The notes beneath the pieces are model-generated. The model made no database searches. It saw nothing but the letters and a program-made list of their open reading frames with translations, and was not told where the DNA came from. 64,000 nt of DNA from DATJPR01 sp963752915 (GTDB taxonomy: Bacteria > Bacteroidota > Ignavibacteria > UBA10030 > UBA6906), in the NCBI GenBank assembly GCA_963752915.1, contig CAVVZZ010000007.1:186001-250000 (forward strand). Reading direction: 5' to 3'. Position 1 is the stretch's first letter, and every line of letters begins with the position of its first letter. Shown here piece after piece: positions 33,315-41,732 of this stretch. Position numbers and translations under genes: made by a program.

Positions 33315-33752
33315 ATGCAACTGACAATGACAGGGGAATACGCTATCCGCACAGTGGTGCACCTCTCGCGGCTCGAGCCGGGAACCATTGCGCAGATTTC
33401 CGACATCTCAAAAAAATGGTCGATCCCCGAAAAATTTCTCCGCAAGATTGTCGCCCGACTCTGCCGTGCCGGCCTCGTAAAGTCTCATCGTGGTGTCCAC
33501 GGGGGGATCTCTCTTGCCCGTCCTTCCGAGCAAATCACTCTTCTTCAGGTCGTCGAGGAGATCGAGGGACCCATGGCGCTCAACCGGTGTCTCGTGGAGC
33601 CGGATTTTTGTACTCGAACTTCAGTCTGCAATGTCCACGATGTTTGGAACGAGACCCAAGGGAAACTCCGGGAGTTTCTTTCAACCCGAACGTTTGCCGA
33701 ACTTTCTCAACCAAAGCCCGAACCACTGGCCGAGGTAGCGGCCGAGGCATAG
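33315..33752 (+). CDS. Rrf2 family Fe-S-type transcriptional regulator
   Basis: 145 residues. The winged helix-turn-helix MQLTMTGEYAIRTVVHLSRL ... IPEKFLRKIVARLCRAGLVKSHRG is typical of Rrf2. The C-terminal loop NRCLVEPDFCTRTSVC (Cys about 93, 100, 106) has the C-x6-C-x5-C spacing of Fe-S cluster-binding members such as IscR and NsrR. It probably senses iron-sulfur status, oxygen or nitric oxide. It lies 145 bases upstream of cydAB, the most likely target. No isc or suf gene is in the window, which argues against a strict IscR role. Confidence 0.92.
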   Translation: MQLTMTGEYAIRTVVHLSRLEPGTIAQISDISKKWSIPEKFLRKIVARLCRAGLVKSHRGVHGGISLARPSEQITLLQVVEEIEGPMALNRCLVEPDFCTRTSVCNVHDVWNETQGKLREFLSTRTFAELSQPKPEPLAEVAAEA

Positions 33753-33897
33753 CTGGATCAGACGCGGCGGAGAACCGCAGGACCGTTTCTGATCAGCAGC
33801 CCGAATATTCTCCCCTTGCGACGGCAGGGAAAGAACATCGCAGTACTACGCTCCCACTCGAACAAATCAACCCTTCACTCACCAGAAGGAGAGTCCC

Positions 33898-35256
33898 ATG
33901 GATGCTGTACTCCTTGCCCGACTGCAGTTTGCTATGACTGTCGGATTTCACTTCATCTTCCCGCCAATTACTATTGGTCTGGCCTGGTTCCTGGTCCTGA
34001 TCGAAGCCCTCGGATGGCGCAAAGGCGACGAGACATACGTCCGGATCGGGAAATATTTCGGAAAGATCCTGGCGTTGACATTTGCGGTCGGAGTTGCAAC
34101 CGGTATCGTGATGGAATTTCAATTCGGCACGAACTGGGCGACGTACTCCAAATTTGTCGGTGATGTGTTCGGCGCTCCTCTTGCGGCCGAAGCGGTCTTC
34201 GCATTTTTCCTTGAATCGACCTTCCTCGGTCTTTATCTTTTCGGCCGCAACAGGATTTCGAAAGGTGCACATTGGTTCGCGATCTTCATGGTCGCCGTCG
34301 GCGCAACGATCTCCGCATTCTGGATCATCGTTGCGAATTCATGGCAACAGACCCCTGCCGGATTCGTGTTGCGCAACGGCAGGGCGGAACTGACGAGCTT
34401 CTACGATGCGGTGTTTAATCCTTCAACGCTCATCCGCTTTCTCCACACCATGGGCGCAGCGCTGACGACCGGCGCATTCTTCATGACGGGGATCAGCGCC
34501 TATCTGGTCCTCAAAGGAAAAGAACTGCCCCTGGCAAAGAAGGCGATGACCGTGGGGATCATTGGTGGATTGGTCATCTCCCTGCTGGAAGTCATGCCCC
34601 TCGGCCACGAGCATGCGCGCCAGGTGGCCCGCACCCAGCCGGAAAAATTCGCCGCCATTGAGGGGCTCTACTCGTCGACCTCGGGAGCGCCGATGGTCCT
34701 TTTCGCATACCCCATAACTCCGCCGCCGGAGCTGAAAGCACCCATCGAAATCCCCGGGCTCCTGAGCTGGCTTGCGTTCGGCGACATCAACGCGCCGATC
34801 AGAGGGATCAATGATTTTCCTGCAAACAATACGCCTCCGCTCTGGCTGACGTTCGTCTCGTTTCACAACATGGTCGTTCTCGGGATGTTCTTCATCCTCA
34901 TCCTGGCATATGCCGCCTGGAAACTGCGGAAGGGGACGCTCTGGAACAGCCCGAAACTGATGAAGGCGTTCATCTGGTCGATCCCGTTGCCCGTGATCGC
35001 CTGTCAGCTCGGCTGGATGGCGGCAGAAGTCGGCCGGCAGCCATGGATCGTCTACGGCATGCTCCGGACGGACGAAGCCGCATCGATTTCCGTGAGTGCC
35101 GGGGAGATCCTGTTCTCGATCATTCTCTTCTTTATCGTCTATGCATTTCTCGGATCGCTCTATCTCTATCTTCTGATCAAGAAGATCAAACACGGGCCCG
35201 AGCCCGAATCGGCTGTCTCGTCCAACTTCGGTCAGGCAAAGGAGGTGACTGTATAA
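33898..35256 (+). CDS. cydA: Cytochrome bd-type quinol oxidase subunit I
   Basis: 452 residues with about nine membrane helices. The first helix holds the heme ligand His in QFAMTVGFHFIFPPITIGL (about 10-28), the second ligand lies near GIVMEFQFGTNW (helix with Met/Glu about 65-76), and GRQPWIVYGMLRT (about 381-393) is the conserved motif. The quinol loop is short, as in the CydA type lacking the long Q-loop. It reduces oxygen to water with quinol at high affinity. GGAGA precedes the ATG, and cydB overlaps by one base. Confidence 0.96.
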   Translation: MDAVLLARLQFAMTVGFHFIFPPITIGLAWFLVLIEALGWRKGDETYVRIGKYFGKILALTFAVGVATGIVMEFQFGTNWATYSKFVGDVFGAPLAAEAVFAFFLESTFLGLYLFGRNRISKGAHWFAIFMVAVGATISAFWIIVANSWQQTPAGFVLRNGRAELTSFYDAVFNPSTLIRFLHTMGAALTTGAFFMTGISAYLVLKGKELPLAKKAMTVGIIGGLVISLLEVMPLGHEHARQVARTQPEKFAAIEGLYSSTSGAPMVLFAYPITPPPELKAPIEIPGLLSWLAFGDINAPIRGINDFPANNTPPLWLTFVSFHNMVVLGMFFILILAYAAWKLRKGTLWNSPKLMKAFIWSIPLPVIACQLGWMAAEVGRQPWIVYGMLRTDEAASISVSAGEILFSIILFFIVYAFLGSLYLYLLIKKIKHGPEPESAVSSNFGQAKEVTV

Positions 35257-36275
35257 TGGAGACACTTCAAGTCACCTGGTTCATCCTCGTCGGCGTGTTG
35301 ATCATCGGTTATGCAATCCTCGATGGATTCGATCTCGGCGTCGGCGTTCTGTATTTGTTCAACCGAAAGGAAGAAGACCGTCGCGTGAGTCTCAATGCCA
35401 TCGGTCCGGTGTGGGACGGCAACGAAGTCTGGCTTCTCACCGCCGGCGGGGCGCTCTTTGCGGCATTTCCGCCCGTGTACGCGACAGTGTTCAGCGGTTT
35501 CTATCTTGCCCTGATGCTCCTTCTTGTGGCGCTTATCGCGCGCGCGGTCTCCATGGAGTTCCGCGGCAAGGTGGATTCCCCGGGATGGAGACGGCTGTGG
35601 GACTGGTGTTTCGGCATCGGCAGTTTCTTGCCGGCACTGCTGCTCGGTGTGGCTTTCGGGAACATCCTGAAGGGCGTCCCGATCGATATTGACGGCAGCT
35701 ACCAGGGGACCTTTCTCGGTCTTCTTCATCCCTACGCATTGCTCATCGGGGTCCTCTGCCTTGTCGTTTTCACGATGCACGGGGCGGTGTATCTTGCTCT
35801 AAAGTCCGAAGGTGATCTTCGTGACCGGATGGCGAAAACGGCAACAGCATTGTGGATTGCGGTGGTCGCCCTGTATGCCGCGGCAACGTTTGCCTCGACC
35901 TTCGTGTCCCCGTTCCTGTTTTTTACGATCCTGCGGGACCCCATTTTCTGGGTCATCTTTGTTCTTCTGCTTGCTTCGATCCTCTTGATCCCGGTGTGGC
36001 TGAAGAGCAAGAAGTTTTTCGCTGCATTCCTCTCGTCGTCCATGACAATCGCGACGATGATCGCACTCAGCGCGCTGAGTCTCTTCCCACGCCTCGTCCC
36101 GTCCACGATCAGCGACGATTACAGCCTGAACATTTTCCAGCACTCTTCGTCCCAGCTCACGCTGACGGTGATGCTTGTGATCGCCCTTATCGGAATGCCC
36201 ATCGTGATATTCTACACGATCATGGTGTACCGGGTGTTCAAGGGAAAAGTCTCCATCGGACCTGATTCCTACTGA
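35256..36275 (+). CDS. cydB: Cytochrome bd-type quinol oxidase subunit II
   Basis: 339 residues starting METLQVTWFILVGVLIIGYAILDGFDLGVG, where the GYAILDGFDLGVG motif (about 18-30) marks CydB. VWDGNEVWLLTAGGALFAAFP (about 51-71) is the next conserved block, and about eight hydrophobic helices follow. The start at 35256 is fixed by GGAGGTGA 11 bases upstream and a TAATG overlap with cydA. No small CydX-like ORF was noticed after it; a strong terminator follows. Confidence 0.96.
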   Translation: METLQVTWFILVGVLIIGYAILDGFDLGVGVLYLFNRKEEDRRVSLNAIGPVWDGNEVWLLTAGGALFAAFPPVYATVFSGFYLALMLLLVALIARAVSMEFRGKVDSPGWRRLWDWCFGIGSFLPALLLGVAFGNILKGVPIDIDGSYQGTFLGLLHPYALLIGVLCLVVFTMHGAVYLALKSEGDLRDRMAKTATALWIAVVALYAAATFASTFVSPFLFFTILRDPIFWVIFVLLLASILLIPVWLKSKKFFAAFLSSSMTIATMIALSALSLFPRLVPSTISDDYSLNIFQHSSSQLTLTVMLVIALIGMPIVIFYTIMVYRVFKGKVSIGPDSY

Positions 36276-36297
36276 GTCGCGCAGTCATCCTCTCCCA

Positions 36298-36328
36298 ACG
36301 GCCCCGGCATCCGGGGCCGTTCGTGTTT
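36298..36328 (+). terminator. Intrinsic terminator of cydAB
   Basis: A perfect ten-base stem ACGGCCCCGG / CCGGGGCCGT (36298-36307 and 36311-36320) with a three-base loop is followed by TCGTGTTT. It lies 22 bases after the cydB stop. The T-run is interrupted but the stem is very GC-rich. Confidence 0.8.
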
Positions 36329-36411
36329 CAGGGGTCCCGGATTCCGATCGTTGCATCTCCGGACTGCGGGGTGTATATTGCACCGTCAACCCTCAACCAC
36401 CTCATTCCGCC

Positions 36412-37113
36412 ATGCCCAAGAACAGTTCTTCTCCCCGCCGAGCGAAACTGAAGGTCTCGGTCCCGCACAGCAAAGTGTTTCTCGGAATTGCCGGCAATAT
36501 CGGCTCCGGAAAGTCCTCGCTCACGCGACTTCTGGCCGAACATTTTGGATGGACCCCGTACTTCGAATCTGTGGAAGACAACCCTTACCTGAGGGACTTC
36601 TACGGAGACATGTCCCGATGGTCTTTTCATCTCCAGGTCTATTTTCTTTCCAATCGATTCCGGAGTTACAAATCGATTGTCGAAGGAGGCGGAGCGGTGG
36701 TCCTTGATAGGGTGATTTACGAGGACGCAGAGATCTTTGCGCGGAATCTTTTTGAGATCGGGAAAATGGATGAGCGCGACTACCGGAATTACATTGCGCT
36801 CTATGAAGTCATGACGGAATATCTCCGTCCGCCCGACCTGCTGATTTACCTGCGCGCGAGCATCGATACGCTGCTGCGGCAGATTGCGCTCCGGGGACGT
36901 TCGTATGAGCAGTCCATCCCGCGAGAATACCTCGAGCAATTGAACCATCATTACGAATCCTGGATCAAGCGGTACGACAAGGGTCCGCTCCTCGTCGTTG
37001 AATCCGACGAGCTTGACTTTGTCAACAACCGCGACGACTTCGACACACTGATGGCGACGATTGCATCGGCGCTGGCAAAAGGACGGGGAAGAGCGCGACG
37101 GCGGGGAAAGTGA
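36412..37113 (+). CDS. Deoxynucleoside kinase
   Basis: 233 residues. The P-loop GIAGNIGSGKSSLTRLLA (about 25-42), substrate-binding ESVEDNPYLRDFYGDMSRWSFHLQVYFL (about 53-80) and the DRV motif LDRVIYEDAEIFA (about 98-110) match the dCK/dGK family. RGRSYEQSIPREYLEQLNHHYESWI near residue 160-185 is the lid and adjacent helix. It phosphorylates deoxyadenosine, deoxyguanosine or deoxycytidine for salvage. A basic N-terminal tail precedes the domain, so the true start could be slightly downstream. It stands alone, with a long low-complexity stretch behind it. Confidence 0.93.
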   Translation: MPKNSSSPRRAKLKVSVPHSKVFLGIAGNIGSGKSSLTRLLAEHFGWTPYFESVEDNPYLRDFYGDMSRWSFHLQVYFLSNRFRSYKSIVEGGGAVVLDRVIYEDAEIFARNLFEIGKMDERDYRNYIALYEVMTEYLRPPDLLIYLRASIDTLLRQIALRGRSYEQSIPREYLEQLNHHYESWIKRYDKGPLLVVESDELDFVNNRDDFDTLMATIASALAKGRGRARRRGK

Positions 37114-37220
37114 GATGGGGGGAACGGGAGATGGGGAGACTCGGGGACTTTGAGACTGGGGGACTCGGGGTACACGCAAACGCTTTCTTCCTACTACCTA
37201 CGTCGTACTTCCTACTCTTA
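37112..37220. repeat. Composite low-complexity intergenic element (G-rich block plus TTCCTAC block)
   Basis: A block of GGGGG/GAGATGGGGAGACTCGGGGAC-type words (37112-37171) runs into a TTCTTCCTACTACCTACG block (37181-37220). The first resembles 14557-14613 and, in reverse complement, 53254-53275 and 53341-53390. Positions 37176-37195 match 32913-32932 at 19 of 20 bases. It fills the gap behind the deoxynucleoside kinase gene. Confidence 0.85.
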
Positions 37221-37235
37221 GCCGATCTCTAGAAC

Positions 37236-37268
37236 GCAACGAGCGGGATACGCTCCCGCTCATTGCGA
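37236..37268 (-). terminator. Hairpin downstream of the YjfB-like gene
   Basis: Fourteen-base arms with one mismatch (37236-37249 and 37255-37268), core GAGCGGGA/TCCCGCTC with a five-base loop, lie 44 bases beyond the stop of the YjfB-like gene on the minus strand. Only TTCT follows on that strand, so it is a strong stem but a weak intrinsic terminator; it may act bidirectionally. Confidence 0.55.
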
Positions 37269-37311
37269 ATGTGGACTGTACGTCTCATGGTTCGATGACC
37301 GCAATCGATCC

Positions 37312-37530
37312 CTACACCCGTGCGTTCACACTGCCGCCTGCTGGTGCAGGAACGATTTGACCGTGTCCGTCGTAGATTTGGGATGCAACCTGCTGCGGAC
37401 CGTTCACGATCTGCGATATGAGCTCCTTCTGGTTGTCCATTTCATCCCTCAGAACCCGCACCGCAATTCCCTGTTGTACGTCCACCAAGGGTCGAACCAT
37501 AGCGGCCTCGACTACACCACCGATGTCCAT
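37312..37530 (-). CDS. YjfB-like putative motility protein
   Basis: 72 residues starting MDIGGVVEAAMVRPLVDVQQGIAVRVLRDEMDNQKELISQI. The MDI start, the helix with VQQGIAVRVLRDEMDNQKELI and the small size resemble the YjfB putative-motility-protein family, in which MDI...Q..V.VA.LKK.LD.Q.Q is typical. The C-terminal third is Gly/Pro/Gln-rich. An ATG at 37530 with AAGGG upstream is chosen; the frame is open 12 codons further. No flagellar genes are nearby, so the motility label is a family name only. The gene is alone between two hairpin or repeat regions. Confidence 0.6.
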   Translation of the reverse strand: MDIGGVVEAAMVRPLVDVQQGIAVRVLRDEMDNQKELISQIVNGPQQVASQIYDGHGQIVPAPAGGSVNARV

Positions 37531-37719
37531 AGGTTGTTTCCCTTCGTGTTGTGGAGTAGAACACACTACTCCGCGATAGAAATGTGCAAGATTCGTGCCT
37601 GAAGACGGCCCTTTTTCCCCGGGGAATTCGTAGTAAATGTGTTACCGGTGTCTGATCAGATGGCCGATGGTCATCCACGTGCTCACCTTGCTCGACCAGT
37701 GACCTGGCAGTCGGGGCTT

Positions 37720-38529
37720 TCAAGGTGCAACGAGGATTTTGATGGCGTACCCAATGAGAAGAATTCCCAGGACCAGGCGGGCGTTCCGGCTCACGGCTCC
37801 TTCACCGAGCCGTCGTCCAACATGCACGAACAGCGTCGCGCCGATACTGAGAGGAAGAGCGGAGAACGTGTCGATGTAGCCAAGCGCGTACGGCGGAAGA
37901 TCTTGCCTCGAGAATCCCCCGACCGCAACGACAAGTGCCGCGACAAAGAAGAGAGCAGCGCTCGACGCGTTCGATGTACCTTGGGACCGTTTCAGCGGGA
38001 TCCGCATCTGCGTGTAAAGCAACGGCTGCATGAGGAGCTTGTTGGCCACACCCGTGAGCCCGACCACAAATCCTGACAAGAGGCCGTACACACTGAGTTT
38101 CAGCGATTGCGTCGACGTCGGGGATCCGGCATCCCGGGGCTTTCGGCGTTCACCGAAGAGCTGGATGCCCGCAGCGAAGAAGACCACGCCGAAGACTCGC
38201 GCAAGGGTTTCGAAGGAAAGAGTCCCGGAAACCATCCCGCCGGCTATGCCCCCGAGGATCCCCGCAGCCACCAATTGCGTTGCGTCCTTCCACACGACGA
38301 AACCGCCACGATAATCGATGGCGGTCGACGGAAGAGTTGAGAGGCAGGAGACGATAAGCGTGGTTCCGAGGGCCAGATGGGCGGCAACGAGAGTGCTCAC
38401 GTGGGTCGACGAGTACCACACCAGCAGCAACGGAAGGGTAAGAATCCCGATGTCAATCCCGAAGAATCCTGCCAGGAGTCCGGCTGCACATCCCGCAATC
38501 AGGAGAACGGCGACGGAAAGGAGATCCAC
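37720..38529 (-). CDS. TauE/SafE family transporter (second member)
   Basis: 269 residues with about eight hydrophobic helices. AGLLAGFFGIDIGILTLPLLLVW (about 15-37) is the first repeat of the family motif, with the usual GxGGG replaced by GIDIG, and GLLSGFVVGLTGVANKLLMQPLLY (about 148-171) is the second. Members export or import sulfite, organosulfonates or other anions. It lacks the DUF1634 partner seen beside the first copy (666-1505) and is isolated between two terminators. The altered first motif suggests a different substrate. Confidence 0.85.
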   Translation of the reverse strand: MDLLSVAVLLIAGCAAGLLAGFFGIDIGILTLPLLLVWYSSTHVSTLVAAHLALGTTLIVSCLSTLPSTAIDYRGGFVVWKDATQLVAAGILGGIAGGMVSGTLSFETLARVFGVVFFAAGIQLFGERRKPRDAGSPTSTQSLKLSVYGLLSGFVVGLTGVANKLLMQPLLYTQMRIPLKRSQGTSNASSAALFFVAALVVAVGGFSRQDLPPYALGYIDTFSALPLSIGATLFVHVGRRLGEGAVSRNARLVLGILLIGYAIKILVAP

Positions 38530-38596
38530 GAGAGTTGAGAGCGAATGTGAATGAATTGGCGGATCAGGAGTGCAGCGGCCCCGAGGACGGACAAAA

Positions 38597-38624
38597 CGAA
38601 GGCCCGGATTTCTCCAGGCCTTCG
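38597..38624 (-). terminator. Intrinsic terminator behind the S41 protease gene
   Basis: On the minus strand CGAAGGCC (38624-38617) pairs with GGCCTTCG (38604-38597) around a 12-base loop, followed by TTTTGT. It lies 19 bases after the protease stop codon and separates it from the TauE/SafE gene. Confidence 0.82.
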
Positions 38625-38642
38625 TGTGAGTGTTGCGATGTC

Positions 38643-40301
38643 CTATCCCCCGAGCTTCTCTTTGAAGACTTTTCTGTGCGAGAGTAGTCCGATTGCGACG
38701 TCAAGCTGTTGATCATCCTGCAGCGAAGCGGCGATCCGACCCCGCTCGCCTTTGTACCGCGCCGCAAGTTCCTGGCTCAGCTCATCGGTGAGATGATCGC
38801 GATACCTGTCGAACGCATGTTCCTTGTTCTTTTCAATCAGCGTCTGGACCCGGTCGAGCTCGGAGAGGACATCCTTGCTCATATGCGATTGCTCGGCGGT
38901 CTTTTCGAGGTCCTTCACTTTCGTTTCGCTGTCTTCCACGTAGTCAAATTTCTGCTCCGCCAGAAAGTCTTTGAACTCCTTCAATGTTTCCGGCGTTACC
39001 GTGTCAAACTTGGCGTCCTGGTGCGTTGACGCATAGTGATTGGCGAAATTGAAGAACATTCCTTTCTTCCCCAGCTCCCGGACCATCGGTCCCTCGTCCA
39101 GTTCATCAACGACGGAATCCGGAACGATCCCGCCCCGTTCAAAGACGGGTCGGCCGTGTTCGGTCTTGAACTCTTTGCGAAGACTGTCGGGCGTGATGAC
39201 GAAGACGCCGTTCTTGTCGCGGTGCTGGTAGTCGATCTCCTGGATGCACCGTCCGCTGGGAGTATAGTAGCGTGCGGTCGTAATCTTCAACTGTGCGCCA
39301 TAGCTGAGCGGCAGAATTGTCTGGACAAGTCCTTTTCCGAACGTGCGGGTTCCCACGATCACCGCCCGGTCGAGATCCTGCAACGAGCCCGCGACAATCT
39401 CGCTCGCGCTGGCACTGCCGTGGTCCGTCAGAACGACGACGGGGGTCGTCGGAAGGGCAGGATCTTCCGATGAGACATATTTCTTTTCGCTATCCGGAGC
39501 CCGTCCCCGCGTTGAAACGATGAGACTTCCTTTCGGCAGGAACTTGCTTGCGACTTCCACTGCGGCATCAAGCAGTCCGCCGGGATTTCCGCGCAGATCC
39601 AGCACCACGCCCTTCAAATCCCCCTTCACCTGAAGCTCTTTGATTGCCTGGCGGACTTCCTCGCCGGCGCGACGCGAAAAACGTTCGAGACGGATATAGC
39701 CGATCCCCGGGGCGACGTAGTCGGCGTACGTGACGTTCCGGAGCTGCACTTCCTCCCGCGTGAGGGTGAACTCCAGGGGCTTTGTCTCCCCTTCGCGCTG
39801 GATCGTTACGCGGACGCTCGTCCCGGGTTCCCCCCGCGTAAGATTCCGGACATCGTCGGGCTTCTTGTTTTCGACGGAGACCCCGTCCACTGCGAGCAGG
39901 ACGTCTCCCGGGATCAATCCCTGGCGTTGCGCGGAGTACCCGTCCATGACGCTGATGATACGCATCGCCCCGTCGCGGACGCCGATGGTCACGCCGATCC
40001 CGCCATACTTGCCGTTGGTCATGAGATCGACTTCGTCACTTTCCTCGCGGGAGATGTACACCGTATAGGGGTCGAGCGTCCCCAGCATCCCTTCGATCCC
40101 CGCCTCCATGAACTTCTCCGGGTCCACTTCATCGACATAATTCGCGGTGATCTCTTTGTAGACTTTGCCGAAGAGGGTGATGCCCCGGTCCACCTTCAAA
40201 TACATATCACTGTCGCCCGTCAGCACAAACCCGCTGCACAACACGAGAAGCGCAGCAAGCCCGAACGTGATGAACACTTGTCGCGTTGGGATTCCCTTCA
40301 T
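38643..40301 (-). CDS. ctpA: S41 family C-terminal processing peptidase with PDZ domain
   Basis: 552 residues starting MKGIPTRQVFITFGLAALLVLCSGFVL, a signal peptide or anchor. A PDZ domain covers about 85-165 (YGGIGVTIGVRDGAMRIISV, GLIPGDVLLAVDGVSV). The S41 protease core follows, with LDLRGNPGGLLDAA (about 230-243), the catalytic Ser in LTDHGSASASEIVAGSLQD (about 283-301) and the Lys in GTRTFGKGLVQT (about 308-319). A helical C-terminal part of about 180 residues is longer than in CtpA of many bacteria. The protease works in the periplasm. GAGGA precedes the ATG at 40301; tmk lies 13 bases upstream on the same strand. Confidence 0.93.
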   Translation of the reverse strand: MKGIPTRQVFITFGLAALLVLCSGFVLTGDSDMYLKVDRGITLFGKVYKEITANYVDEVDPEKFMEAGIEGMLGTLDPYTVYISREESDEVDLMTNGKYGGIGVTIGVRDGAMRIISVMDGYSAQRQGLIPGDVLLAVDGVSVENKKPDDVRNLTRGEPGTSVRVTIQREGETKPLEFTLTREEVQLRNVTYADYVAPGIGYIRLERFSRRAGEEVRQAIKELQVKGDLKGVVLDLRGNPGGLLDAAVEVASKFLPKGSLIVSTRGRAPDSEKKYVSSEDPALPTTPVVVLTDHGSASASEIVAGSLQDLDRAVIVGTRTFGKGLVQTILPLSYGAQLKITTARYYTPSGRCIQEIDYQHRDKNGVFVITPDSLRKEFKTEHGRPVFERGGIVPDSVVDELDEGPMVRELGKKGMFFNFANHYASTHQDAKFDTVTPETLKEFKDFLAEQKFDYVEDSETKVKDLEKTAEQSHMSKDVLSELDRVQTLIEKNKEHAFDRYRDHLTDELSQELAARYKGERGRIAASLQDDQQLDVAIGLLSHRKVFKEKLGG

Positions 40302-40314
40302 GATTTTCGATCCT

Positions 40315-40959
40315 CTATGATACATGACTCGCTGTCCGTTCCCGGACGGCCTTCCAAATTTCGGCATGCACGCGTTCAACGCTTTGCATGCCGTCGATTC
40401 TCACCATGCGGTGAGGTTCCTGTTTCACGATGTCGAGAAAGCCAGTGCGAACGCGTTCGTAGAATTCACGGCCAGCGCTCTCCATCCTGTCGAACTGCAG
40501 TCCGGCGGCCTCTTTGCGCCGCGCAATTTCATCGATGGGGATATCGATAAACAGCGTGAGGGCGGGCGTTGTCGCTCCGATCGACGCTGCGATGATGGAC
40601 CGGACGACTGAGCGGTCGATCCCCCTTCCCCATCCCTGGTACGCGACGGTCGAATCCGCGTATCGGTCACACACCACGATCTCCCCACGAAGAAGGGCGG
40701 GGCGGATCACCTGCTCGACGAGCTGGGCCCTGCTTGCGGAAAACAGGAGTAACTCCGCGAGCTCCGTCATTTCGAGATTCTTGCGATCAAGCAAGAGATC
40801 CCTGATGCGCTCCGAAATCGCTGTGCCGCCCGGCTCTCTGAGAAAATGGATCGGCATCGGTGCACCATTGGCCGCACGTTCTCCTTTCAGCCGCTCCACG
40901 AGTCTCAATGCCTGGGTGCTCTTGCCGCTGAAATCGAGTCCCTCGAACGTGATCAACAT
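40315..40959 (-). CDS. tmk: Thymidylate kinase
   Basis: 214 residues starting MLITFEGLDFSGKSTQALRLVERL. The P-loop is EGLDFSGKSTQ (about 6-16), with FLREPGGTAISERIRDLLL (about 37-55) and the DR(Y/X) motif VVCDRYADSTVAYQGWGRGI (about 93-112). It converts dTMP to dTDP. The ATG at 40959 is the start of conserved sequence; an open frame of 20 more codons is ignored. Cotranscribed with the S41 protease gene (13-base gap). Confidence 0.95.
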   Translation of the reverse strand: MLITFEGLDFSGKSTQALRLVERLKGERAANGAPMPIHFLREPGGTAISERIRDLLLDRKNLEMTELAELLLFSASRAQLVEQVIRPALLRGEIVVCDRYADSTVAYQGWGRGIDRSVVRSIIAASIGATTPALTLFIDIPIDEIARRKEAAGLQFDRMESAGREFYERVRTGFLDIVKQEPHRMVRIDGMQSVERVHAEIWKAVRERTASHVS

Positions 40960-41039
40960 AATCGAACGTAAGGATTTCATGAGGAGGAAGCAACCCGTTC
41001 CTTGAAACTTCATCCACATTTGGGTACATTCACCCTGTT

Positions 41040-41687
41040 ATGCCCCGGCCTGCCAAGCAACATACCGTTCCCCCCCCACTGAATTCCCCCCGCGACCAGC
41101 GCAGGCTGGAGTCACGCACAGAAGATTCGCAAATCATCCAACGGGCTCTTCGAGGCGACGAAGCGGCGTACGAAAAGTTGATGAAGAAGTACCACGATGC
41201 GATCTTCAACTTCATCTTCAAAATGGTCCACGAACGCGAGCAGGTGGAAGACCTGACGCAGGAGGCATTCATCAAGGCGTTCAGCTCGCTCTCGAAGTTC
41301 AACGACGAGTACGCATTCTCCACGTGGCTGTACAAGATCGCGACCAATAACAGCATCGACTATATCCGGAAGAAGAAGCTGCAGGCGTATTCCATCGATA
41401 AGCCGATCGATGCCAAGGACAGCGAATACTCGTTTGAGCTGCCCGATGAGGGATATGAGGCAGACCAGGAACTCATTTCCGGCCAGCGTGCCGCCCTCCT
41501 GAAAGAAGCCATCGGCAAGCTCCCCGAGAAGTATCGCAGGGTTATCGAGCTGAGGCACGTCCAGGAAAAGAGTTACGAGGAAATCGCAGATCTTCTAAAA
41601 TTGCCGATTGGCACCGTAAAGGCCCATATCTTCAGGGCACGGGAGCTCCTGTACAAACAACTCCGGCATCGAATCAGGCACTACTAG
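41040..41687 (+). CDS. Sigma-70 family RNA polymerase sigma factor (ECF-like)
   Basis: 215 residues. Region 2 (about 30-100) contains RALRGDEAAYEKLMKKYHDAI, VEDLTQEAFIKAFSSLSKFN and FSTWLYKIATNNSIDYIRKKK. Region 4 (about 150-205) contains LPEKYRRVIELRHVQEKSYEEIADLLKLPIGTVKAHIFRAR. A basic, disordered N-terminal extension of about 30 residues precedes region 2. This is the ECF-type organisation, without region 3. The neighbouring toast-rack protein lies 45 bases downstream on the same strand and may be part of its regulon; no classic anti-sigma factor with a zinc-binding motif is seen. Confidence 0.93.
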   Translation: MPRPAKQHTVPPPLNSPRDQRRLESRTEDSQIIQRALRGDEAAYEKLMKKYHDAIFNFIFKMVHEREQVEDLTQEAFIKAFSSLSKFNDEYAFSTWLYKIATNNSIDYIRKKKLQAYSIDKPIDAKDSEYSFELPDEGYEADQELISGQRAALLKEAIGKLPEKYRRVIELRHVQEKSYEEIADLLKLPIGTVKAHIFRARELLYKQLRHRIRHY

Positions 41688-41732
41688 ACCGAAACCTCTC
41701 TCCACGGTCCTACGTATAGAATAGTAGAGAAA

